Below the pieces are notes generated by a model. It was not told the origin of the DNA. It worked only from the letters and a program-made list of their open reading frames with translations, and ran no database searches. This document shows positions 43,622-51,857 of a DNA stretch of 64,000 bases, in pieces; position 1 is the first letter of the stretch; every line of letters starts with the position of its first letter. The DNA lies in contig NZ_JACXIZ010000017.1 in NCBI RefSeq assembly GCF_014705605.1, forward strand, positions 122,857-186,856, in the 5' to 3' direction. This stretch comes from Paenibacillus sabuli (GTDB taxonomy: Bacteria > Bacillota > Bacilli > Paenibacillales > Paenibacillaceae). A program made the position numbers and the translations under genes.

Positions 43622-45517
43622 ATGGATATTTTCAGGCGGGTAACGGAACACCAGGCGGAGAATGAGAAGCTGGCATGGGCAGGCACGTTCAAAGCATACA
43701 TCGATTTGCTGAAGCAAGACCCGACTCCGGCTATGACTGCCCACGCAAGGGTATACGAAATGATCAAGGCATTCGGCGTGGAGGAAGAAAGCGGAGGCAA
43801 GCGCTATAAGTTTTTTGAGCAGGAAATATTCGGCTTGGACCGAGCGGTGGAAAAACTGGTGGAGGAATACTTCCACTCCGCGGCGCGGCGGCTCGACGTG
43901 CGCAAACGAATCCTGCTGCTGATGGGGCCGGTAAGCGGCGGGAAGTCGACAATTGTCACTTTGCTCAAAAAAGGACTGGAGCGCTTCTCCCGCACCGAGC
44001 GCGGCGCGGTCTACGCCATCCAGGGCTGTCCGATGCACGAGGAACCGCTGCATCTCATTCCCAACGAGCTGCGCCCGGAGGTGGAGCGCGAGCTCGGGGT
44101 GCGGATCGAGGGCAATCTGTGTCCTTCCTGCCAGATGCGGCTGAAGACGGAATACGGCGGGCACATCGAGGAGGTGCCGGTCGAGCGCGTGCTCATCTCG
44201 GAGGACAACCGGGTCGGCATCGGCACATTCAGTCCGTCCGATCCCAAATCCCAGGACATTGCCGATCTCACCGGCAGCATCGACTTTTCGACGATTACCG
44301 AATTCGGCTCCGAGTCCGATCCGCGTGCGTACCGCTTCGACGGCGAGCTCAATAAGGCCAACCGCGGCCTGATGGAATTCCAGGAAATGCTCAAGTGCGA
44401 CGAAAAGTTTTTGTGGAATCTACTCTCGCTGACGCAAGAAGGCAATTTCAAAGCGGGGCGGTTCGCGCTGATCTCCGCCGACGAGCTGATTGTGGCCCAT
44501 ACCAACGAATCGGAGTACAAATCGTTCATCGCCAATAAAAAAAACGAGGCGCTGCAGTCGCGTATGATCGTCATGCCGATTCCGTACAATCTGAAGGTGT
44601 CAGAAGAGGAGAAAATCTATGCCAAGCTGATCGGACAAAGCGATATGCGGCACGTGCACATCTCCCCGCATGCGTTGCATGCGGCGGCTGTTTTTTCGAT
44701 CCTGACCCGGCTCAAGGAGACCAAGAAGCAAGGCATGGATCTGGTGAAAAAAATGCGCATGTACGACGGCCAGGAGGTCGAGGGCTTCAAGGAAGCCGAT
44801 CTGAAGGAGATGCAGACCGAATTCAGCGAGGAGGGCATGAGCGGCATCGATCCCCGCTATGTCATCAATCGCATTTCCAGCGCGCTGATCAAGCAGGATC
44901 TGGAATGCATCAATGCGCTTGACGTGCTGCGGGCGATGAAGGAAGGACTGGACCAGCATCCTTCGATTACGAAGGAGGAACGCGAGAAATATTTGAATTT
45001 TATCTCGATTGCCCGCAAGGAATACGACGGAATGGCCAAAAAAGAGGTGCAAAAGGCATTCGTGTACTCCTTTGAAGAATCGGCGCGCACGCTGTTTGAG
45101 AATTATCTGGATAACATCGAAGCGTATTGCAACTGGACGAAAATGAAAGACCCGCTCACTGGCGAGGAGCTGGACCCCGACGAGCGCCTGATGCGTTCGA
45201 TCGAGGAGCAGATCGGCATCTCCGAAAATGCCAAAAAAGCGTTTCGCGAGGAAATTCTGATACGCATCTCCTCCTATTCGCGCAAAGGACGAAAATTCGA
45301 TTACGCCAGTCACGATCGGCTGCGGGAAGCGATCGAAAAGAAGCTGTTTAATGATCTGAAGGACATTGTCAAAATTACAACTTCGACCAAGACACCGGAT
45401 GAAAATCAATTGAAGCGCATGAATGAGGTGACCAAGCGGCTGATCGACGACCACGGCTATTGCCCGGTATGCGCCAATGAGCTGCTCCGTTACGTGGGAA
45501 GCCTGCTCAATCGCTAA
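43622..45517 (+). CDS. prkA: PrkA family AAA+ protein / serine kinase
   Basis: The 631-residue protein is a full-length PrkA. The AAA-like N-terminal domain has Walker A GPVSGGKST (residues 102-110) and Walker B-region ALISADELIVAH. The C-terminal kinase-like region ends in a Cys pair (CPVCANEL). PrkA has been described as a protein kinase and as an AAA+ protease-like factor, and affects sporulation in Bacillus. GGAGGAGGAA precedes the ATG. PrkA genes commonly lie with yhbH and spoVR; here spoVR is 4.7 kb and yhbH 14 kb away. Confidence 0.95.
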   Translation: MDIFRRVTEHQAENEKLAWAGTFKAYIDLLKQDPTPAMTAHARVYEMIKAFGVEEESGGKRYKFFEQEIFGLDRAVEKLVEEYFHSAARRLDVRKRILLLMGPVSGGKSTIVTLLKKGLERFSRTERGAVYAIQGCPMHEEPLHLIPNELRPEVERELGVRIEGNLCPSCQMRLKTEYGGHIEEVPVERVLISEDNRVGIGTFSPSDPKSQDIADLTGSIDFSTITEFGSESDPRAYRFDGELNKANRGLMEFQEMLKCDEKFLWNLLSLTQEGNFKAGRFALISADELIVAHTNESEYKSFIANKKNEALQSRMIVMPIPYNLKVSEEEKIYAKLIGQSDMRHVHISPHALHAAAVFSILTRLKETKKQGMDLVKKMRMYDGQEVEGFKEADLKEMQTEFSEEGMSGIDPRYVINRISSALIKQDLECINALDVLRAMKEGLDQHPSITKEEREKYLNFISIARKEYDGMAKKEVQKAFVYSFEESARTLFENYLDNIEAYCNWTKMKDPLTGEELDPDERLMRSIEEQIGISENAKKAFREEILIRISSYSRKGRKFDYASHDRLREAIEKKLFNDLKDIVKITTSTKTPDENQLKRMNEVTKRLIDDHGYCPVCANELLRYVGSLLNR

Positions 45518-45536
45518 ACTGAGGAGATATGAAATG

Positions 45537-45561
45537 CCGTCCGCATGCGGGCGGTTCTTTT
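45537..45561 (+). terminator. Rho-independent terminator of prkA
   Basis: CCGTCCGC pairs with GCGGGCGG around a short ATG-containing loop, followed by TTCTTTT. Confidence 0.75.
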
Positions 45562-45586
45562 CATGGGAACATATGTTTGGTATAAT
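45558..45586 (+). promoter_or_regulatory. Sigma-A promoter of the LytTR gene
   Basis: TTTTCA and TATAAT are separated by 17 bp, and TGG before the -10 gives it the extended form. The -35 element overlaps the T tract of the prkA terminator. Confidence 0.6.
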
Positions 45587-45622
45587 GGAGGCATTGACAT
45601 AGCGGAAGGGCAGGAGATGGCG

Positions 45623-45979
45623 ATGAACTGCTTTTTAATGGATGCCTCCGGCAAAGGGCGAACGGTGGCCTTGCACGACCTATTTTTCGTTCGGCCCGGC
45701 GGAAGAGGACCGGAATTCGTAACGGCGTACGGCGTATATCGACAGCCGCTCACGCTGGGAGAGCTGCGGACGGCGCTGGCGACATCTGGTTTTGAGCTGC
45801 TGGATCGCGACAGTCTCGTTAATTTGGCGCGTGTATCGCGCTACGAGCCGGAGAGCCGCAAGGTGTTTTTCGAAGGGACGGGTCCCGATATCTACGCTAC
45901 TGTCGCCGGATCCAAGGTCGCCAAAATCCCGCCGCGCCTGCGCGAAGAGCGTGCGGTCTATTGCTGCAAAAGCGCGTAA
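45623..45979 (+). CDS. Stand-alone LytTR-type DNA-binding protein
   Basis: The 118-residue protein consists almost only of a LytTR-like domain: ALHDLFFVRPGG, TLGELRTALATSGFELLDRDSLVNLARVSRYE. The receiver domain of classical LytR/AgrA regulators is missing. CAGGAG lies 6 nt before the ATG at 45623. It sits between prkA and the ATP-grasp operon on the same strand, with its own promoter, and might regulate either; this is an inference from position. Confidence 0.75.
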   Translation: MNCFLMDASGKGRTVALHDLFFVRPGGRGPEFVTAYGVYRQPLTLGELRTALATSGFELLDRDSLVNLARVSRYEPESRKVFFEGTGPDIYATVAGSKVAKIPPRLREERAVYCCKSA

Positions 45980-46048
45980 ACGCCAAAAGGGACGGGAAAA
46001 AATCGCCCGTCCCGGATCGGGAAACGGATACATGCCAAAAGGTTGATT

Positions 46049-46062
46049 TGTAAGCGTTAACT
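46049..46062 (+). promoter_or_regulatory. cre-like site upstream of the ATP-grasp operon
   Basis: TGTAAGCGTTAACT matches the cre consensus TGWAANCGNTNWCA except for the last base. It lies directly upstream of the -35 element, where CcpA could activate or hinder the promoter. Confidence 0.5.
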
Positions 46063-46065
46063 AAG

Positions 46066-46094
46066 TTGACATAAAAGGGGGATGAAAGTATGAT
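46066..46094 (+). promoter_or_regulatory. Near-consensus sigma-A promoter of the ATP-grasp operon
   Basis: TTGACA and TATGAT are separated by exactly 17 bp, 96 nt before the start codon. Confidence 0.85.
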
Positions 46095-46190
46095 TGGAGG
46101 TATATACCAGCCTGTCAACGCCAATTACGTCAGATAGATTAACATTTCAATCGCTTGGCGTTGCAGATGACTTGCATAGGGGGCGGTGGG

Positions 46191-47648
46191 ATGTCGACAG
46201 CGCGGCAGTCGCAGCAACACTTTTATGATGCCATGTCTTATTTTGACGAAATGTTTGATCACGATCTGTCGGTGCGCCCGCATTACGAAGCCGTCAATCG
46301 GCTTTTTTCCAGACTGAAGCCGTCCGATCTGGCGCTGCGTCAGCACGCGCTGGAGCAGCGCATGATGGAAGAGGGCATCACCTTCACGCTGTATGCGCCG
46401 GATCAGCAGGACCCGCTCGAGCGCACCATTCCGTTCGATTACATTCCCCGCGTCATTCCACACCACGAATGGGAGATGATCGATCAAGGCATTCGCCAGC
46501 GCGTGAAGGCGCTCAATGCATTTACCTTCGATATTTACCACAGCCAGAATATCATCGCCTCGGGCATCATTCCGCGGCGCATGGTCGTAGGCAACCGCTA
46601 TTACCGGCCGGAGATGGCCGGGCTGCAAGTCCCCTACAACGCCTATATGACGACGACCGGCATCGATTTGATCCGCGACGAGAAGGGCCGTTATTACGTA
46701 TTGGAGGACAATTTGCGTTCGCCTTCGGGATTTTCGTATCTGTTCAAGGGCCGCACGCTGATGAGCGAGCTGTTCCACGATCTATACCTGTCCTGCTCCG
46801 TCCAGAACATCGAGCACAGCCTCAATGTGTTCCTCGGTTCGTTGCGCGCGCTCGCGCCGCACGGCAAGCGCGACCCGCTGATCGTGCTGCTGACGCCGGG
46901 CTCGTTCAATTCGGCTTACTATGAGCACACGTTCCTGGCGCAGCAGATGGGCTTGCATCTCGTGGAGGGCCGGGATCTGGTCTACAAGGATCACAAGATC
47001 TACCTGAAGGACTTGCGCGGCTTGCGCCAGGTCGATGTCATATACCGCCGCATCGACGACGAATACCTGGATCCGCTGGCCTTCCATCCGGATTCGCTGC
47101 TCGGCGTTCCCGGTCTGATGAACGCCTATCGCGCGGGCAATGTCGCGATTGCCAATGCGCCTGGCACCGGCGTCGCCGACGACAAGGCCATCTACGCCTA
47201 CGTCCCCGATATGATCCGCTTCTACCTCGGGGAGGAACCGATCCTGCATAATGTGCCGACGTATATTTTGGCTCGAGAGGAGGACCGCGAGTATGCGCTG
47301 GCTCATCTCGACGAGCTCGTCGTCAAGGAGACGTCGTTGTCCGGCGGCTACGGCATGCTGATCGGTCCGACCGCGACCAGCCAGGAGCTGGAGCAGTTCG
47401 CCGCCGCGATCCGCGCCAATCCCGATCGCTACATCGCCCAGACGACGATGATGCTCTCGCGGGCGCCGGTCATGAAGGGCGACGCCATGACGCCGCGCCA
47501 CATCGACCTGAGGGCCTTCTCGCTCATGGGCCAGGATCTGCATGTCATACCGGGCGGCTTGACCCGCGTCGCGATGAAGGAAGGTTCGCTGATCGTCAAT
47601 TCCTCGCAGGGCGGAGGCGTGAAGGATACATGGGTGTTATGCCGCTAA
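46191..47648 (+). CDS. Circularly permuted ATP-grasp family protein
   Basis: The 485-residue cytoplasmic protein belongs to the circularly permuted ATP-grasp type 2 family. Characteristic segments are DYIPRVIPHHEWEMIDQGIRQR, EDNLRSPSGFSY, TPGSFNSAYYEH, VIYRRIDDEYLDPL, ANAPGTGVADDKAIYAYVP and KETSLSGGYGMLIGP. ATP-grasp enzymes activate carboxylates and join them to amines, so formation of a peptide-like amide is the likely chemistry. Substrate unknown. A GGGGGCGGTGGG ribosome binding site precedes the ATG at 46191. It is followed by an alpha-E protein and a transglutaminase, the usual partners of this family. Confidence 0.9.
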   Translation: MSTARQSQQHFYDAMSYFDEMFDHDLSVRPHYEAVNRLFSRLKPSDLALRQHALEQRMMEEGITFTLYAPDQQDPLERTIPFDYIPRVIPHHEWEMIDQGIRQRVKALNAFTFDIYHSQNIIASGIIPRRMVVGNRYYRPEMAGLQVPYNAYMTTTGIDLIRDEKGRYYVLEDNLRSPSGFSYLFKGRTLMSELFHDLYLSCSVQNIEHSLNVFLGSLRALAPHGKRDPLIVLLTPGSFNSAYYEHTFLAQQMGLHLVEGRDLVYKDHKIYLKDLRGLRQVDVIYRRIDDEYLDPLAFHPDSLLGVPGLMNAYRAGNVAIANAPGTGVADDKAIYAYVPDMIRFYLGEEPILHNVPTYILAREEDREYALAHLDELVVKETSLSGGYGMLIGPTATSQELEQFAAAIRANPDRYIAQTTMMLSRAPVMKGDAMTPRHIDLRAFSLMGQDLHVIPGGLTRVAMKEGSLIVNSSQGGGVKDTWVLCR

Positions 47649-47710
47649 CCGGTGCGGCGCGGCGTAGTCAGGTCAGATTCAATTTCACGACACGAGGCGG
47701 AGGGATAGCG

Positions 47711-48694
47711 ATGTTGAATCGCAATGCGGAGGCTTTGTTTTGGGTGGGTCGCTACATGGAGCGGGCGGAGAATCACGCGCGTCTGCTGGATGTGCATTAT
47801 CACGTCCAGCAAGAGGGATTGGCGGAGGACGCCAAGGAGGTGCAGCAGGGGCGCAAGTGGGCACGTATCGTCGATGCGCTCGGCAGCCGGCAGGCGTACG
47901 AACAGCAGTATGGCGCCAGCTATACGGAAGCGGACGTGCTGCACTACGTCACACTGGACCGCGATCACCCCAATTCGCTGGTGTGCTGCGTGAACTATGC
48001 CCGCGGCAATCTGCGCACGCTGCGGGAGAAGGTACCCTCCGAGATGTGGGACGTGGTCAACGGCTTCTATTTATGGCTGCGCGAGCAACGCCAGGAGGAG
48101 CTGCAGCATGGTTCTCCGCATGAATTTTATCAGCGCATCAAGGAATGGGCGGCCTTGTTCCTGGGGACAAGCCAATCGGTCATGCCGCGCGAGAACGAAT
48201 GGCATTTCATTGAATGCGGCCGCTATCTCGAACGGTCCGAGAATACGCTGCGCATCCTGCTGTCGATCCGCAATGCTTGCATGGACGAGGCACTCGACAC
48301 TTCTTCCGGCGGATATGCTTATTTGCAGGCGGTGCTCAAGTCGGTGAGCGGGTATCAAGCCTTTCGACGGTATTACGCTGACAATATTGCAATCGAATCC
48401 ATCAACGAGTTTTTGGTCTTGCACCCGGCATTTCCGCGCTCGGTCTACTTCGCGATGCACCAAATGGAGGACCATCTGCGTGGGATCGGCTTCCAGGACG
48501 CGCAGTTGCGAGCGGCGCACGGCAAGATCATCCGTCAGGCGGGCAAGACGATTGCCGAGCTCTCCTGTCTGGAGCGTGAGGATCTTGCCGGCGATCCCGG
48601 GGGTGAGATTGTCGCAGGTCTGCTCCATGCCAGCCAGGTGCTCGGCGAAGCCTTTGCCAAGACCTTTTTTCGAATGGGGGAGGCCAGCGCATGA
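47711..48694 (+). CDS. Alpha-E domain protein
   Basis: The 327-residue, mostly helical protein opens with the family signature MLNRNAEALFWVGRYMERAENHARLLDVHYH and contains the second typical segment FIECGRYLERSENTLRIL. Alpha-E proteins have no known catalytic activity and occur almost only beside permuted ATP-grasp and transglutaminase genes. GGCGGAGGG lies before the ATG at 47711. The last codons overlap the transglutaminase start by 4 nt, so translation is coupled. Confidence 0.9.
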   Translation: MLNRNAEALFWVGRYMERAENHARLLDVHYHVQQEGLAEDAKEVQQGRKWARIVDALGSRQAYEQQYGASYTEADVLHYVTLDRDHPNSLVCCVNYARGNLRTLREKVPSEMWDVVNGFYLWLREQRQEELQHGSPHEFYQRIKEWAALFLGTSQSVMPRENEWHFIECGRYLERSENTLRILLSIRNACMDEALDTSSGGYAYLQAVLKSVSGYQAFRRYYADNIAIESINEFLVLHPAFPRSVYFAMHQMEDHLRGIGFQDAQLRAAHGKIIRQAGKTIAELSCLEREDLAGDPGGEIVAGLLHASQVLGEAFAKTFFRMGEASA

Positions 48695-49572
48695 AGCTGC
48701 GAATCTCGCATGTGACGGAATACACCTACGACACCCCGGTGACAGACAGTGTCAATGAGGTGCGTCTCTCCCCTTGTACTAACGAGCGGCAGTCCTGCTA
48801 CCAGCATGGCATCTTCGTCGAGCCGAATGCCTCACTATTCAGCTACGAGGATTATTTCGGCAATCGGGTCCATTCGTTTTCGGTTAATACGCCCCATCGC
48901 AAGCTGACGATTCGTACGAATATGACGGTGGTGACCAGCGGGGCCGCAGTGCCCGGCTCCCATTCTGCGCCTTCCTTTCCGAGTAAGGCAGCCTGGCAGT
49001 GGCTGCATAAGGACGAGGCGCAGGATCGGTTCGCGGAGTACTTGCTGGAGACGACCTATACGACGAGTACGGCGGGTGTGATGGACTTTGCCGGCGAAGA
49101 CCCGGCCGCGCAGGACGATCCGCCGACCGTGCTGGCGTGGCTGGAGGCGCTGTCGACCCGGATTCGCGAGGAATTCGTGTACGATCCGGAAGCGACCACG
49201 GTACAGACGACCGTGAGCGACATGATCGGCACCCGCAGAGGCGTATGCCAGGATTTCGCGCATTTGATGATTACGATCTGTCGGGCTCGCCAAGTACCGG
49301 CCCGCTACGTGAGCGGGTATCATTTCATCGGGGATCTGCAGGGCGGACGCAGCGACTTTCGCCATGCGTCCCATGCCTGGGTCGAAGCCTATGTGCCAGG
49401 TCAAGGTTGGCATTGCTTCGATCCGACCAATGTCGATCCGGTGGGGGAGCGCTATGTCAAGCTCAGCCACGGCCGCGATTACAAGGACATCGTGCCGGTC
49501 AAGGGGGTCTACATGGGGGCGAGCGGACAGCGGCTGCACGTCAGCGTCGATGTGGAGAATCTGGACGAGTAG
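48691..49572 (+). CDS. Transglutaminase-like cysteine protease family protein
   Basis: The 293-residue protein has the bacterial transglutaminase N-terminal beta domain (MKLRISHVTEYTYDTPV) and the papain-like core with the triad Cys186 (RRGVCQDFAH), His228 (RHASHAWVEA) and Asp244 (CFDPTN). There is no signal peptide, so it probably acts in the cytoplasm as a peptidase or amide-forming enzyme on the ATP-grasp product. The ATG overlaps the alpha-E stop codon (ATGA). It is the last gene of the operon. Confidence 0.92.
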   Translation: MKLRISHVTEYTYDTPVTDSVNEVRLSPCTNERQSCYQHGIFVEPNASLFSYEDYFGNRVHSFSVNTPHRKLTIRTNMTVVTSGAAVPGSHSAPSFPSKAAWQWLHKDEAQDRFAEYLLETTYTTSTAGVMDFAGEDPAAQDDPPTVLAWLEALSTRIREEFVYDPEATTVQTTVSDMIGTRRGVCQDFAHLMITICRARQVPARYVSGYHFIGDLQGGRSDFRHASHAWVEAYVPGQGWHCFDPTNVDPVGERYVKLSHGRDYKDIVPVKGVYMGASGQRLHVSVDVENLDE

Positions 49573-49623
49573 CGGCGAGCGGATGGAGGGAGTCGCTTGT
49601 CGACCGATCGTGCACAGCAATAA

Positions 49624-49651
49624 CACCCCCGCCGCAAATGCGACGGGGGTG
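49624..49651. terminator. Stem-loop after the transglutaminase gene
   Basis: CACCCCCG pairs with CGGGGGTG around a 12-nt loop between two convergent genes. The T tract is weak (CTTGG). Confidence 0.55.
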
Positions 49652-49718
49652 CTTGGTACATTCGAATCGTGCGACTCAGTCACGCTAATCTTGAAGCGAT
49701 TATGTCGCCTCGTCCGAG

Positions 49719-50069
49719 TTACAGAATGCTGGTATTGGCATGCAGCACCTGCTCATGCTTCAGTTCTTCGATCGCTTCTCGGGCGCGTTCTTTGTCCTTC
49801 GGACGGACCTGGAGCTTGATCAGCTCGTTGCCCATCCCGGCCGATGCTACGTCCATCGAGCCGCCGGCCGCGATGCCGGAGGTGGCGCCGGTCGCTTCCG
49901 ACTTCAATCGGGACGGGATGTCCTTCGATTGAAGGTAGGCGTATTTATCTTGAATGTCATCCGATTGATTTCCTCGTGCAGTTTCCAATGTTGTCCATTT
50001 GCTTTTCGTTGCGGCCACCACGATGGCAATAACGACGAGTGCGCCCAATACAATAAGGATCGTTTCCAT
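49719..50069 (-). CDS. Membrane-anchored DUF2007-like small protein
   Basis: The 116-residue protein has one N-terminal membrane helix (METILIVLGALVVIAIVVAA). A soluble domain follows whose pattern (KYAYLQSKDIPSRLKSEA, then ELIKLQVRPKDKERAREAIEEL) resembles DUF2007, a putative signal-transducing domain. AGAGGTGA lies before the ATG. It is the single gene between the convergent transglutaminase gene and spoVR. The DUF assignment is by eye and uncertain. Confidence 0.7.
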   Translation of the reverse strand: METILIVLGALVVIAIVVAATKSKWTTLETARGNQSDDIQDKYAYLQSKDIPSRLKSEATGATSGIAAGGSMDVASAGMGNELIKLQVRPKDKERAREAIEELKHEQVLHANTSIL

Positions 50070-50172
50070 TTGAAATCACCTCTGTATCCGGGGGGTCGCC
50101 CCTGTGTTACCTATTTTTAAACCGCTTTTCGGGGCGCGAATCTGAAGAATTTCTCATCCTTTTTCACCATTT

Positions 50173-51597
50173 TCAAAGAAATTTGCGGCTCGTTTTTTTG
50201 CCGTCGCAGCTGAAGACGAGCTTCTTGTCCTCGACAACGGTCTCGAGATGGACATTTTTGCCCCATAGCCGAACGACATAGGGCAGGGTGCGCTCGACGT
50301 ACTTGAGATCGAGCTCCACCCCCTCGTAGGCATGCGTGAGGTACAGCTCGCCGCTGCGGTTAAAATCTCCGTCCTGCACGAACAAAGCGGGAAAACCGCC
50401 GTTGACCCGGGAGTAGACGAGCTGGTCGCGGATATGCTCCCATGTTTTGTCGGTAATCTTCCATTCCGGTCCTTTTTTCTCGAAGATGTAGAGGTCGAGA
50501 TCCTCGACGAGCTTTTTGGTCAAATAATTGCGCAGGAACGACTGATCGGAGTCGGTTTCCCGCACCTCGAATATTTTTTCGCGGCCCCGTCCGGGCTCGC
50601 GTCCGAAGCGGGCGCGCTCCTCCTCGGTCGGATCGTCCCAGCGCCGCTCGATATCCTCGAACAGCTTGAGTCCGAGATAGTACGGATTCAGGCTGTTTTT
50701 GGACGGCTGCACGACCGAGGCGTTGAGATGGGCGAACTCGATCGTCTCGTCGCTGGACAGGTCCAGCTCGCGGATGATGCGCTGATGCCAGTAGGAGGCC
50801 CAGCCCTCGTTCATGATTTTGGTTTCGATCTGCGGCCAAAAGTACAACATTTCCTCGCGCAGCATCGACAGGATGTCGCGCTGCCAATCCTCCAGGGAAG
50901 GCGAATACTCCTCGATGAACCAGATCAGATCCTTCTCCGGCTGCTCGGGAAAGCGCTTCGGCTCCTCGCGCTTTTCCGCCTCCGCTTCTTTCCGTTCGCG
51001 CAGCTCGGGATCGAGCTGCCACAGCTCCTCGTAGGGGGCAGGCCCCGCGTGGCGGGGCGGCTTGGCCTCCGGCTCGGCCTGCTGCCGCTTGCGCTTGAAC
51101 AGCCCCGGGTCGATATGCTCCTGAATCGCGAGCACAGCGTCGATGAACTGCTCGACCTTGTCCGTGCCATGATCCATCTCATATTGGGAAATGCGTTCCG
51201 CGGTGGCGGACATGCTCTCGACCATGTTGCGGTTGGAGCGGCCGAAGCGAGCATTGTTTTTGAAAAAATCGCAATGCGCCAGCACATGGGCGACGATCAG
51301 CTTGTTCTGAATGAGCGAATTGCCGTCGAGCAGAAAGGCGTAGCACGGGTTGGAATTGATGACCAGCTCATAGATTTTGCTGAGACCGAAGTCGTACTGC
51401 ATCTTCATCTTGTTGAACGTCTTGCCGAAGCTCCAATGACTGAAGCGGGTCGGCATACCGTAGGCGCCGAACGTATAAATGATATCCGAAGGGCAAATTT
51501 CGTAGCGCATCGGGTAAAAGTCCAGTCCAAAACCGGCGGCGATCTCGGTAATTTCGTCGATCGCCCGCTCCAACTGGCGAATGTCGTCCTGCTTCAC
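50173..51597 (-). CDS. spoVR: SpoVR family stage V sporulation protein
   Basis: The 474-residue protein matches SpoVR over its length: [78 protein letters not shown] and [15 protein letters not shown]. In Bacillus SpoVR is made in the mother cell and is needed for normal cortex. A Lys/Glu-rich variable linker lies at about 175-220. The GTG at 51597 is chosen for its GGGAGG; an upstream open frame has no such site. It carries a sigma-E-like promoter. Confidence 0.95.
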   Translation of the reverse strand: MKQDDIRQLERAIDEITEIAAGFGLDFYPMRYEICPSDIIYTFGAYGMPTRFSHWSFGKTFNKMKMQYDFGLSKIYELVINSNPCYAFLLDGNSLIQNKLIVAHVLAHCDFFKNNARFGRSNRNMVESMSATAERISQYEMDHGTDKVEQFIDAVLAIQEHIDPGLFKRKRQQAEPEAKPPRHAGPAPYEELWQLDPELRERKEAEAEKREEPKRFPEQPEKDLIWFIEEYSPSLEDWQRDILSMLREEMLYFWPQIETKIMNEGWASYWHQRIIRELDLSSDETIEFAHLNASVVQPSKNSLNPYYLGLKLFEDIERRWDDPTEEERARFGREPGRGREKIFEVRETDSDQSFLRNYLTKKLVEDLDLYIFEKKGPEWKITDKTWEHIRDQLVYSRVNGGFPALFVQDGDFNRSGELYLTHAYEGVELDLKYVERTLPYVVRLWGKNVHLETVVEDKKLVFSCDGKKTSRKFL

Positions 51598-51638
51598 GCG
51601 CAAGGCCTCCCTTTTGGCGGTGGTATCGTTTCCTACTA

Positions 51639-51667
51639 TATGTATGGACGGCCGGGGGGGATTATGC
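51639..51667 (-). promoter_or_regulatory. Sigma-E-like promoter of spoVR
   Basis: On the minus strand GCATAAT and CATACATA are separated by 14 bp, close to the mother-cell sigma-E consensus (KMATATT, 14-15 bp, CATACAHT). It lies about 42 nt upstream of the GTG start. spoVR is sigma-E dependent in Bacillus subtilis. Confidence 0.65.
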
Positions 51668-51784
51668 GGAGGGACCTGGAATGGCCGGCGGCGCGGCGGG
51701 TTACAGCAGGAACAAAATAACAAACACTTTTGTGGAATTGCTGCATAGCCGCGGTGACAGGAGAGGTGATATAATGAATGTTTA

Positions 51785-51798
51785 AGTAAACGCTTTCA
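51785..51798 (+). promoter_or_regulatory. cre-like site upstream of the sugar two-component/ABC cluster
   Basis: AGTAAACGCTTTCA matches the cre consensus TGWAANCGNTNWCA at all fixed positions except the first. It lies 60 nt before the response-regulator start codon. Confidence 0.55.
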
Positions 51799-51857
51799 AA
51801 CTCTTGCGTATGATCTGTCAGTTACTCGTATAAAATCCATCGGGGAGTGAAACCGAA

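Noticed and set aside
45989..46013. Terminator after the LytTR gene (GGGACGGG ... CCCGTCCC).
   Set aside because: The stem is clear but there is no T tract on the plus strand.
46090..46137. A 15-codon upstream ORF before the ATP-grasp gene.
   Set aside because: Its ATG lies inside the -10 element of the near-consensus promoter, so it would not be on that transcript.
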